A DNA stretch of 64,000 nucleotides from SAR324 cluster bacterium (GTDB taxonomy: Bacteria; SAR324; NAC60-12): the NCBI GenBank assembly GCA_014382365.1, contig JACNJW010000039.1, positions 1 to 64,000 on the forward strand, given 5' to 3'. The notes under the pieces are model-generated. The model was not told the DNA's origin and searched no databases. It saw only the letters and a program-made list of their open reading frames with translations. This document shows positions 57,196 to 64,000 of the stretch, piece by piece; the first letter of the stretch is position 1, and each line of letters begins with the position of its first letter. Made by a program: the position numbers and the translations under genes.

Positions 57196-57511
57196 TTTCA
57201 GGTTTAAATTTCTTGTCGTCACGAAAATGACCTTTCCCCTTGAAATAGTACTGTTCCACTAAGGATTGAGGAGGCAAAAATAATTCTTGTCATTCCCGCA
57301 AAAGCGGGAATCCAGGGGGAGCAATTACAAAGCTTGCTTTCGAGCCGATCAGGGGTGGCGGCAAAGCACAAAGTCTCGTAAACAAAAGATTTCGGAAAAC
57401 CGTGTACAGGAAAACAGTCTGCACGGTTTGATAAGGGAGTTTAGGGGCTACCCTGCTCTACTCTACTCTTAATTATTTTGCTTAATCATATACATAGGCC
57501 TGAATCTTCTA
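57196..57511. other. 316-bp interval between vapC and a convergent lipoprotein gene
   Basis: No gene is supported. It contains a dispersed palindrome at 57292-57311 and a second perfect inverted repeat, AAACCGTG (57397-57404) with CACGGTTT (57422-57429), loop 17 nt. An open frame at 57287-57472 is an artefact of the palindrome. Confidence 0.6.
57292..57311. repeat. Dispersed ATTCCCGC palindrome
   Basis: ATTCCCGC (57292-57299), AAAA, GCGGGAAT (57304-57311): a perfect 8-bp stem, the common intergenic repeat that when translated gives the spurious FPxKRESR motif. Confidence 0.85.
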
Positions 57512-58948
57512 CTATTCATGAGCAAATGAATACTGAGCCTGCCCTATCTTGTAACTACAGAAAATTCTTTGTAAATCATTAGTCTGTAAATCAGAGGTTG
57601 GAGCAAACTCATATTCAGTACTGGATGTTGAAATATTACCATTGTCTGAACCTGGGAAATTAATTGAATTGTTTGTATCAGTCTTCAAAACATACGAACA
57701 AAAAATATTCCAGGCAACAGATTCAAGGAAGGTTGTGCTAACGTTCTCAAAGCTACCGGTTGAGGACTGTCTGTAGAATTTCAAATTAATTGAAGTTAGC
57801 TTACCGCTGCTATTATCAGAGTTCACCTTTAAACTGGGAATAAAACCTTTAAATGTACTTGCATTATCAAATGGATCAGCACCAACAAATTCGAAATTGC
57901 CAATTGAAGTATTATCCGTATACGTCAGCTTCCAATCTCCTGCAGGTAGAGAATCTACTTGTGGCCCATAGACTCCAATAGTTTTTCCATCGTTACTCCA
58001 CCAGACAGTATCTCGGGAACGCAATCCAATCGGCGTTGTATTATCAGCATCATTGCTCAAATTGTCAGACGTTGGGCTAGTCGATGATGGCTGTTTATTA
58101 CTATGCTTTATTGCAGATGGTGGATACAAGAATGCTGAGATAGCTTGTCCATTGATGCAAAGACTGCTCGAGATACAACCCCCACCTGTAAAAGGACTGC
58201 TGTTATCTGTATATAAACTGCCCGCACTATCTAAATCACCGTTAATTTTCGGTGACATTCCATGGTAATTATTCGTCTTACTGAAATTATCAATATTACC
58301 ATAATTATTGATAACATTAGTTAAATTGTCTAAAGAAAATGAAACATATAATTGTGCATCTAAATTTGGGTTCCGCCAATTATTTGAATATAAGGCCACC
58401 GCATCATCGCTTCTCGAAATATTTTGTAAATTGTCCAGTTCACTGCTTTTAAATGAAGTCGTAGTGGATAGTGTTTCGGTAGAAGAACAGTTGTCAGCAC
58501 AATCTACATTCCCCAGATTTAAATCTTTCTCCATTTTGGAGGTGTCCAGCAATTCTAGTTTTTCATCATTTGAAGCCTTCAAATTCAGGTGACCGAAAAT
58601 CGTTTTACTGCTACTGTTGACGACAAATACAACCAGATCATCTTTGTTTAACAGAGAAGTATCTACCTCAAAACTCCCATCGCTTTGAATCGTAAATTCT
58701 TTGTTGTATTTACCATGGTCATAGATGGCCACTATCTTATCCGGAGTAGTTGAAGAAGATGAAGCCAGAGAACTTCTTGAAGAATTTGCGTTGCTGGAGA
58801 TTTTACCTGTTATTTTTATTGATGTTGCTGAGCTACTGGTGGCGGCACTGCTCGAATCACTACTTGTGTTGCTTTTTTTACTGCATGACTGCATAAAAAA
58901 TAATTGGGAGGCAACTAAAACCAAAATTAATGTTGAAATATTTTTCAT
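57512..58948 (-). CDS. Ser/Asn/Asp-rich lipoprotein, unknown
   Basis: A 478-residue predicted lipoprotein. The signal ends in the lipobox FMQSC (Cys22), followed by a Ser/Thr-rich linker (to about 68). A beta-rich part (IVAIYDHGKYNKEFTIQSDG; FEVDTSLLNKDDLVVFVVN) and a C-terminal domain with several Cys and the GDWKLTYTDN motif follow. No domain recognised with confidence. It is a lone minus-strand gene; its promoter should lie in the AT-rich interval before the TetR operon. Confidence 0.68.
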   Translation of the reverse strand: MKNISTLILVLVASQLFFMQSCSKKSNTSSDSSSAATSSSATSIKITGKISSNANSSRSSLASSSSTTPDKIVAIYDHGKYNKEFTIQSDGSFEVDTSLLNKDDLVVFVVNSSSKTIFGHLNLKASNDEKLELLDTSKMEKDLNLGNVDCADNCSSTETLSTTTSFKSSELDNLQNISRSDDAVALYSNNWRNPNLDAQLYVSFSLDNLTNVINNYGNIDNFSKTNNYHGMSPKINGDLDSAGSLYTDNSSPFTGGGCISSSLCINGQAISAFLYPPSAIKHSNKQPSSTSPTSDNLSNDADNTTPIGLRSRDTVWWSNDGKTIGVYGPQVDSLPAGDWKLTYTDNTSIGNFEFVGADPFDNASTFKGFIPSLKVNSDNSSGKLTSINLKFYRQSSTGSFENVSTTFLESVAWNIFCSYVLKTDTNNSINFPGSDNGNISTSSTEYEFAPTSDLQTNDLQRIFCSYKIGQAQYSFAHE

Positions 58949-59507
58949 CTTTTCCTCATCCAGTTCAGATTAATAAATTAAATTTACTTAATGTTCTGAA
59001 GTGGCCTCCAAGTCACTGACAGTTCTTTCTCAATATGATGTTGAATCTATTGCTATCCATCTCAAATTCATAATCTGCTGAAAGAATCGTGTATCTTATT
59101 TATCAATATAAACCTTCAAATAATTAATGCAAGAACTATTTTGCTAATAATTAACTAATAATTCAGCAGGTTATGGTTAAGATTTAGAAATGCACATATT
59201 TTTTGGAAATCTCGTATATTTATATATATTTGAATTTATTGAATATATAAATTTTGATATTTGCGTTTTTTACCGCTAGAGGTAAAAAATAAGTGCTTAG
59301 CGGTAAAAAATGAATTGAATAAAAATTGATATTTTTGCAGAAAAAGTGTTTTATTCTGCAAAATCACTAAATTTCTAAGAAAAAGGTAAATTGTTGGCAG
59401 AGAATTCTTCAGGAATATATTTAAAAAGTTGAGTACTTTAGACAACACTTAGACTGAGTAATAATCGTTCAGTTTAAAATTGTAAAAAAGGAAAGTTATA
59501 AAAAAAC
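58949..59507. other. 559-bp AT-rich interval rich in hairpins
   Basis: No gene is supported; the minus-strand 70-codon frame at 59236-59448 is low-complexity and lies over the hairpins. Perfect inverted repeats are TTTTTTACCGCTA (59266-59278) with TAGCGGTAAAAAA (59298-59310), and TTTTGCAGAA (59333-59342) with TTCTGCAAAA (59354-59363). An extra AGGTAAAAAA half-copy sits between the first arms. Confidence 0.6.
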
Positions 59508-59562
59508 TTGACAAATATTAGTCGTGCGACTAAACTGGTTGAAAAGTTAGTCGTTCAACTAA
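59508..59562 (+). promoter_or_regulatory. Promoter with two TetR-type operators
   Basis: TTGACA (59508-59513), a 17-bp spacer and TAAACT (59531-59536). Operator 1 is TTAGTCGTGCGACTAA (59518-59533; perfect 7-bp arms) and operator 2 TTAGTCGTTCAACTAA (59547-59562; one arm mismatch), 29 bp apart. Operator 1 covers the spacer and part of the -10 box, so autorepression is likely. Confidence 0.82.
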
Positions 59563-59572
59563 ATATATAATT

Positions 59573-60238
59573 ATGATTCAGGATACAAGAAAGAAGCTGT
59601 TAGAAGGTGCACACAGATGTTTGGTGGAGCAAGGTTTTCAGGGGACCACGGTAAAAGCAATTGCAAAATATGCAGGTGTCAATCATGGTCTGGTGCATCA
59701 TTATTTTGGTTCCAAAGAAGAGCTGCTGGCAGCTCTCGTTGAAAAAGTTGCTCAGGGAGAAGGGACTCCCGCTGCTGCTTCAAATAATAAAATGTCTCAG
59801 TCAGGTGATGTCGCAACAATGTCAGCTGAGCAATTGGAAACATTTGTCAAAAAGAGGATAGTTCCCCACCTGACTTCTGATTACAACAAGTTTGTAACCG
59901 AGTTACTGGTCATGAGTGAAGAAATGCCTTTAGTTGCCAGACAAGTCCGCAAATTGTTAAACCGCAGGCGTGAGTGGTTTGGCCTAATATTGGGTGTTAA
60001 AGACTCCAGCCAACTCTTGTTGATCAGTGGAGCATTGATGGGGTTGATGTTGCAATATAAACTGGATCCAGCCCTCAACGTAGAAGATGCGGTTGTCCGC
60101 TTATTTCGTTTAATTTCTAAACAAGAAAAAAGGAGTAATGATGTTAAAAAAATACAGCAACAAATTAGTGACAATACACTGGTTGACAGCACTATTGGTA
60201 ATATTCAGTCTGGTGATGGGCACCCTGGTTTTGGCTGA
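59573..60238 (+). CDS. TetR-family transcriptional regulator
   Basis: A 221-residue TetR/AcrR regulator. The N-terminal HTH (about 8-52) reads TRKKLLEGAHRCLVEQGFQG, then AIAKYAGVNHGLVHHYFGSK. The C-terminal ligand domain is not specific. Ten nt separate operator 2 from the start, so it probably represses its own operon (b561-ytfJ-RND-LolA-like). Its end overlaps the b561 start by 101 nt in another frame, which is unusual. Confidence 0.88.
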   Translation: MIQDTRKKLLEGAHRCLVEQGFQGTTVKAIAKYAGVNHGLVHHYFGSKEELLAALVEKVAQGEGTPAAASNNKMSQSGDVATMSAEQLETFVKKRIVPHLTSDYNKFVTELLVMSEEMPLVARQVRKLLNRRREWFGLILGVKDSSQLLLISGALMGLMLQYKLDPALNVEDAVVRLFRLISKQEKRSNDVKKIQQQISDNTLVDSTIGNIQSGDGHPGFG

Positions 60239-60665
60239 ACTGCCAAATAATGCGGAGAAAATAAATTCATTACGAGTACACATGATCATTGGCTTTGTGA
60301 TTGGCCTGTTGACGTTGATCAGAATATTCGTCAAAAAGAATCATCAACCGCTTGAACCCTTGAAAGTTGAAAATGAGGCGAGAAAAAAATTGATTCGTTT
60401 TATTCATATGTCACTCTACACACTGCTATTATTGATGGTGGCCAGTGGAGTCAGTCTTTCCTTAATTTCAGGTTTAGGTGAAATAGTTTTCTTTGGTTCA
60501 GAGGCAGCACTTCCGGAAGACTTTGGAGTATTTCTGCCGAAAACCGCACATGCGATTTTTGCCAAGGTTCTGTTTGCCTTCATCGGTGTTCACATCGTTG
60601 GTGTTCTGCTTTATAAATTCAAAACAGATTCCAGTATTTCTAAAAGAATGTGGTTTGGAAAATAA
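60138..60665 (+). CDS. Cytochrome b561-family protein
   Basis: A 175-residue membrane b-type cytochrome. His14, His48, His138 and His152 match the CybB heme-ligand spacing (13, 45, 137, 151). Four hydrophobic segments. AGGAG lies 8 nt before the ATG at 60138, which supports that start despite the 101-nt overlap with tetR. It may pass electrons (quinol or superoxide linked) for the following module; role inferred. Confidence 0.85.
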   Translation: MMLKKYSNKLVTIHWLTALLVIFSLVMGTLVLAELPNNAEKINSLRVHMIIGFVIGLLTLIRIFVKKNHQPLEPLKVENEARKKLIRFIHMSLYTLLLLMVASGVSLSLISGLGEIVFFGSEAALPEDFGVFLPKTAHAIFAKVLFAFIGVHIVGVLLYKFKTDSSISKRMWFGK

Positions 60666-60672
60666 AACGAAT

Positions 60673-61197
60673 ATGCGTGTCACTTCATTATTTCTACTTC
60701 TTTTTCTGTCAGTAACAATTGTGTCGGCAAAATTACCGTTTGGGGAAATCCCTCCAATAATCATCTTAGCAGACGATTCAGGAGCAAAAATAGACGGTGC
60801 TTCATGGAGCAGTGAAGAATTGAATTCTGGAAAAATCACTATTCTATTTTATGCAGATCCGGATGTTGGAGAAATTAATGCTCATGTCAATGATGCAGTT
60901 AAAGCTGAAAAATTTCCGCAAGAAAAATTTACTACTGTTGCTATTCTCAATATGGCGGCAACCTGGATTCCAAATGCCGTGATTAGTTTGAAATTAAAAA
61001 GCAAACAGCGGGAAAACAAAAACTTGATTTATGTGAAGGATTTACAAAAAGTGTTGGTAAAAAAATGGGGACTGCATGACGACGGCAGCAATATACTCCT
61101 TTTTGGCAAACAAGGAGAAGTACTTTATAGTGCAAATGGAAAATTATCTGAGGCACAAATTCAAAAATTATTAACCATGATAAGGGAGAAATTATAG
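60673..61197 (+). CDS. YtfJ-like periplasmic thioredoxin-fold protein
   Basis: A 174-residue exported protein from ATG 60673. The signal ends near IVSA (about 19). The mature part matches YtfJ: LPFGEIPPIIILADDSGAKI, EKFTTVAILNMAATWIPNA, and the C-terminal LYSANGKLSEAQIQKLL. There is no CxxC, as in YtfJ. YtfJ is of unknown function. It lies 7 nt after b561, and its stop overlaps the RND start. Confidence 0.78.
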   Translation: MRVTSLFLLLFLSVTIVSAKLPFGEIPPIIILADDSGAKIDGASWSSEELNSGKITILFYADPDVGEINAHVNDAVKAEKFPQEKFTTVAILNMAATWIPNAVISLKLKSKQRENKNLIYVKDLQKVLVKKWGLHDDGSNILLFGKQGEVLYSANGKLSEAQIQKLLTMIREKL

Positions 61198-63641
61198 TGA
61201 AAAACATAATAGCAAGCATCGAAAAACAATTTGAACGACTGGGGCATTTTGTTTTTGCACGCCGCTGGGCGGTCATAGTGGTCTCACTTGTATTGTTTGG
61301 GGCAATGGCATATCAGTTGCCCAACATAAAATTTGATACTTCAAACGAAGCATTTATTGAACCTGACGATCCTGTTTTGACTCAGTATGACGCATTCCGG
61401 GATCAGTTTGGACGTGATGAAGTAATAGTAGTTGCGATCAAACCCACGGATGTCTTTGATAGAAAATTTTTAGATCGTCTCAAAACATTTCATGAGGAGT
61501 TGGAAAATGAGGTGCCATATCTGGATGAAGTAATCAGTTTGGTCAACGTGACTTCAATCAAGGGCGAAGCCGATGAACTGATAGTCGAAGAACTGCTGGA
61601 AAACTGGCCGGAAGACGAAGCTGAAATAGCAAAGCTCAAAAAAGATGTTCTCTCAAACAAATTTTATAAAAACCTGCTGATTTCTGAAGATGGCACATTT
61701 ACCACAGTAGTGATCCGCTCAAACGCTTTTATCTCGGAAGAAACGCTGGATGAAGACGCGGAATTTGGTGATGACATGTTTGAGGAGGAGGATCTTGCTG
61801 CGAACGATAAAGAAGGAGCGGCGAAAAAAACAACTCAGGAACGTATGACAGACCAGCAAAACTCAGATTTTGTAAAAGCTGTACAAAGTGTTGTCGATCG
61901 TTATCATTCAACAGAATTTCCAACTTACGTAGCAGGTTCACCGGTGATGACAGGTGTTCTGAAAGGTGAAATGATGACCAACATGCCGCGTTTTACTGCT
62001 GTTGCACTGGGCTTAATTGCACTGTTGTTACTGCTTTTATTTAGGTCTCCGGTCGGAGTGGTTTTACCATTATTAACGGTGATTTTCACTTTGTTGTCCA
62101 CTGTAGGTTTAATGGCGGCAACTGACACACCCTTTACAGTGATCACCCAAATTCTGCCTTCATTGATGCTTGCTGTAGGTGTTGGCTATTCGGTACACTT
62201 GTTGACGGTTTATTTTCATCATGTTCACAGACACGGTGACAAACGGGAGGCGATTGTTTTTTCCCTTGGACATTCCGGACTGGCCATTTTGATGACAAGT
62301 TTAACTACTGCAGGAGGCTTGCTTTCCTTTATGCCTGCTCCGCTGCCGCCTGTTTCCGCATTGGGAACATTTGGTGCGATCGGCGTCTTGATAGCGGTTT
62401 TTTACACTTTGATGTTCGTACCTGCTGTACTTGCGGTTTTACCAGTCAGTAAAAAACGGATAGAAGTGGACGATCGATCAGGATTAGTAGACAGAATTCT
62501 GGAAAATTTTGGTTCGTTTGCAGTCAATAAACCCTGGACTGTAGTGATCGGCAGTGCGTTATTAGCTCTTGTTTCAATAGGCGGTATCACTCAGCTACGT
62601 TTCTCGCATGACGTAATTGGTTGGCTTCCGGATGAAAGTTCAGTCCGGCTTGCTACAGAAATAGTTGATAAAAACCTGAAGGGTGCGTCTTCTGTAGAAA
62701 TAGTAGTAGATTCAGGCAAAATGAATGGAGTCAAATCACCTGAATTTATGCAAAAACTAAACGAGTTTAATCAGTTCTCAGAACAATGGAGAGACAGCAA
62801 TTTGTTTGTTGGAAAATCAACTTCTGTTGCGGATACCCTCAAACAAATACATCAGGCGTTAAACGAGAATCAGGAATCCTTTTACAATATCCCTGAAGAT
62901 CCGGAGTTGATTGCTCAGGAATTGATTTTGTTTGAAAACAGTGGTTCTGATGATTTGGAAAATGTGGTCGATTCTCAATTTTCTCAGGCACGGATAACGG
63001 TCAAGACTTCATGGGCCGATGCAGGAGCATATACGGCAATGATTGATCAGTTGGAACAAAAAGCAAACGAATTATTTATAGAAGCCAAGGAAATAACTGT
63101 GACTGGTCTGATTCCGTTAATGGCTCGTACTATCAAACTTGTCATGGTGAGTATGGGCATGAGCTATTCTCTCGCTGCCATTATTATTACTTTGATGATG
63201 ATGCTATTATTGACAAGCTGGAAACTGGGACTCTGGAGTATGATTCCCAATTTTTTGCCGATCCTGATGGGATTGGGCTTAATGGGCGCTTTGGATTTGC
63301 CGCTGGACATGATGTCCATGCTGGTCGGTAGTATAGCGCTCGGATTGGCGGTGGATGACACTGTGCATTTTCTGCACAACTTCCGCCGTTACTTTGCTAA
63401 TACCGGTAGTGTTTCAACAGCAGTTTCGAACACGCTTCACACTACCGGACGGGCAATGTTTTTTGCGACAGTCGCTCTCTCGATTGGGTTTTTCGTTTAC
63501 ACTCAATCTTCATTGAATAATCTTTATTCGTTTGGTTTAATCACAGGAATCACGATCATCATGGCTTTGCTGGCGGATATTTTGTTGGCGCCGGCAATGA
63601 TGGCTTTGATTTACCGTAATCAAGAAACAAAATCTAAATAA
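61197..63641 (+). CDS. RND-superfamily exporter (MMPL/HAE3-like), module 2
   Basis: An 814-residue homologue of the RND protein of module 1, with the same plan: helix (about 22-44), first periplasmic loop (about 45-265), membrane bundle (about 265-420), helix at about 450, second loop, and C-terminal bundle (about 645-805) with LGLAVDDTVHFLHNF. The first loop has an acidic stretch (about 180-210: DEDAEFGDDMFEEEDLAAND). The GTG start at 61197 overlaps the TAG of ytfJ. A 11-nt gap leads to the LolA-like gene. Substrate unknown. Confidence 0.87.
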   Translation: MKNIIASIEKQFERLGHFVFARRWAVIVVSLVLFGAMAYQLPNIKFDTSNEAFIEPDDPVLTQYDAFRDQFGRDEVIVVAIKPTDVFDRKFLDRLKTFHEELENEVPYLDEVISLVNVTSIKGEADELIVEELLENWPEDEAEIAKLKKDVLSNKFYKNLLISEDGTFTTVVIRSNAFISEETLDEDAEFGDDMFEEEDLAANDKEGAAKKTTQERMTDQQNSDFVKAVQSVVDRYHSTEFPTYVAGSPVMTGVLKGEMMTNMPRFTAVALGLIALLLLLLFRSPVGVVLPLLTVIFTLLSTVGLMAATDTPFTVITQILPSLMLAVGVGYSVHLLTVYFHHVHRHGDKREAIVFSLGHSGLAILMTSLTTAGGLLSFMPAPLPPVSALGTFGAIGVLIAVFYTLMFVPAVLAVLPVSKKRIEVDDRSGLVDRILENFGSFAVNKPWTVVIGSALLALVSIGGITQLRFSHDVIGWLPDESSVRLATEIVDKNLKGASSVEIVVDSGKMNGVKSPEFMQKLNEFNQFSEQWRDSNLFVGKSTSVADTLKQIHQALNENQESFYNIPEDPELIAQELILFENSGSDDLENVVDSQFSQARITVKTSWADAGAYTAMIDQLEQKANELFIEAKEITVTGLIPLMARTIKLVMVSMGMSYSLAAIIITLMMMLLLTSWKLGLWSMIPNFLPILMGLGLMGALDLPLDMMSMLVGSIALGLAVDDTVHFLHNFRRYFANTGSVSTAVSNTLHTTGRAMFFATVALSIGFFVYTQSSLNNLYSFGLITGITIIMALLADILLAPAMMALIYRNQETKSK

Positions 63642-63652
63642 AAGGAGACACT

Positions 63653-64000
63653 ATGAAAATTTTGAAATTTACTTCAATCACAATCGGTTTTGCCGTTTTT
63701 AGCATCCTCTTTTCAGGAGCATTTATTTTTCCGGATAAAGTATATGCGCTCAGTGCACGTGAAATAATGGAAAAGGTCAATGAACGTGATGACGGTGACC
63801 GTTCAATTGCAGAAATGGAAATGATTTTAATTGACAAAAAAGGTAAGAAACGTGTCCGAAAAATAAAAACTTACGGTCGTGAAAAAGGTAAAGACTCGCA
63901 AAGTTTGATGTTTTTTCTCTCGCCTGCTGATGTCAGAAACACCGGCTTTTTGACCTTTGATTATGATGAGTCTGGCAAAGACGATGACCAGTGGCTTTAT
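63653..64000 (+). CDS. Outer-membrane lipoprotein-sorting (LolA-like) protein, module 2 (3' end outside window)
   Basis: The first 116 residues of a homologue of the 55554-56444 protein. A signal peptide is followed by SAREIMEKVNERDDGDRS, then MFFLSPADVRNTGFLTFDYD, the same motifs as in module 1. It has AAAGGAG upstream and lies 11 nt after the RND gene. The rest lies beyond the window. Confidence 0.85.
   Translation, partial: MKILKFTSITIGFAVFSILFSGAFIFPDKVYALSAREIMEKVNERDDGDRSIAEMEMILIDKKGKKRVRKIKTYGREKGKDSQSLMFFLSPADVRNTGFLTFDYDESGKDDDQWLY

Noticed and set aside
57287-57472. Open frame beginning with a Phe-Pro-Gln-Lys-Arg-Glu-Ser motif
   Set aside because: The motif is the well-known translation of the ATTCCCGC palindrome; the rest has no protein-like character.
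59236-59448. 70-codon minus-strand frame
   Set aside because: Low-complexity Phe/Leu/Lys-rich, spans both perfect hairpins, no ribosome-binding site.

Overview
The window looks like chromosome of a Gram-negative, probably marine heterotrophic bacterium with moderately low GC. Evidence for an outer membrane includes KdsB (LPS Kdo pathway), several lipobox lipoproteins, a TatB protein, RND exporters and LolA-like sorting proteins. The gene mix (bactofilin, long S41 lipoprotein protease, Gld-type ABC system, fatty acyl-AMP ligase, MccB, isocitrate lyase, TMADH-like flavoprotein) would fit a deltaproteobacterium-like lineage such as SAR324. That placement is an inference from gene content, not a measured phylogeny. 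No rRNA, tRNA, CRISPR or prophage was seen.

Layout. 0-6 kb: the 3' end of an unknown plus-strand gene, a broken small gene, then a minus-strand run of mccB, a lipoprotein, an aspartoacylase-like hydrolase, a patatin and crcB. 6-6.9 kb: a decayed membrane-protein gene. 6.9-12.7 kb: a TMADH/histamine-dehydrogenase-like iron-sulfur flavoprotein converges on a minus-strand operon hisA-hisF-hypothetical-nnrDE. 12.9-22.4 kb: a hypothetical gene and a bactofilin, then minus-strand aminotransferase, HelD-like helicase, murA (with Asp in place of the catalytic Cys), hflX and an acyl-CoA-ligase-like gene. 22.5-30.3 kb: S41 protease, yajQ, prfB with its programmed frameshift, a lipoprotein, tpm, kdsB and tatB. 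30.4-39.6 kb: plus-strand housekeeping genes guaA (long form), rodA, gltX, an FGE-domain protein, an ACOT9-like thioesterase, an aminotransferase and a MOSC protein.

39.5-40.6 kb is the most unusual piece. A REP-associated tyrosine transposase (RAYT) is bracketed by inverted REP hairpins. Downstream, the REPs have expanded into four 59-bp units and then a pure 33-bp tandem array of about 6.6 copies that ends 29 nt before rluD.

40.6-51.1 kb: rluD overlaps a nitrilase gene; then an FAAL-carrier fusion, an esterase, a GldA/GldF/GldG-like ABC system and isocitrate lyase. 51.3-52.5 kb: a GYD-domain protein behind a near-consensus promoter, and a small membrane protein. 52.8-64 kb: two RND exporter / LolA-like lipoprotein-sorting modules. 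A palindromic element splits the first. The second sits in a TetR-cytochrome b561-YtfJ-RND-LolA operon with two TetR-type operators upstream. Between the modules lie a vapBC toxin-antitoxin pair, a Ser/Asn-rich lipoprotein and an AT-rich hairpin cluster. Both RND proteins carry an unusual acidic stretch in the first periplasmic loop.
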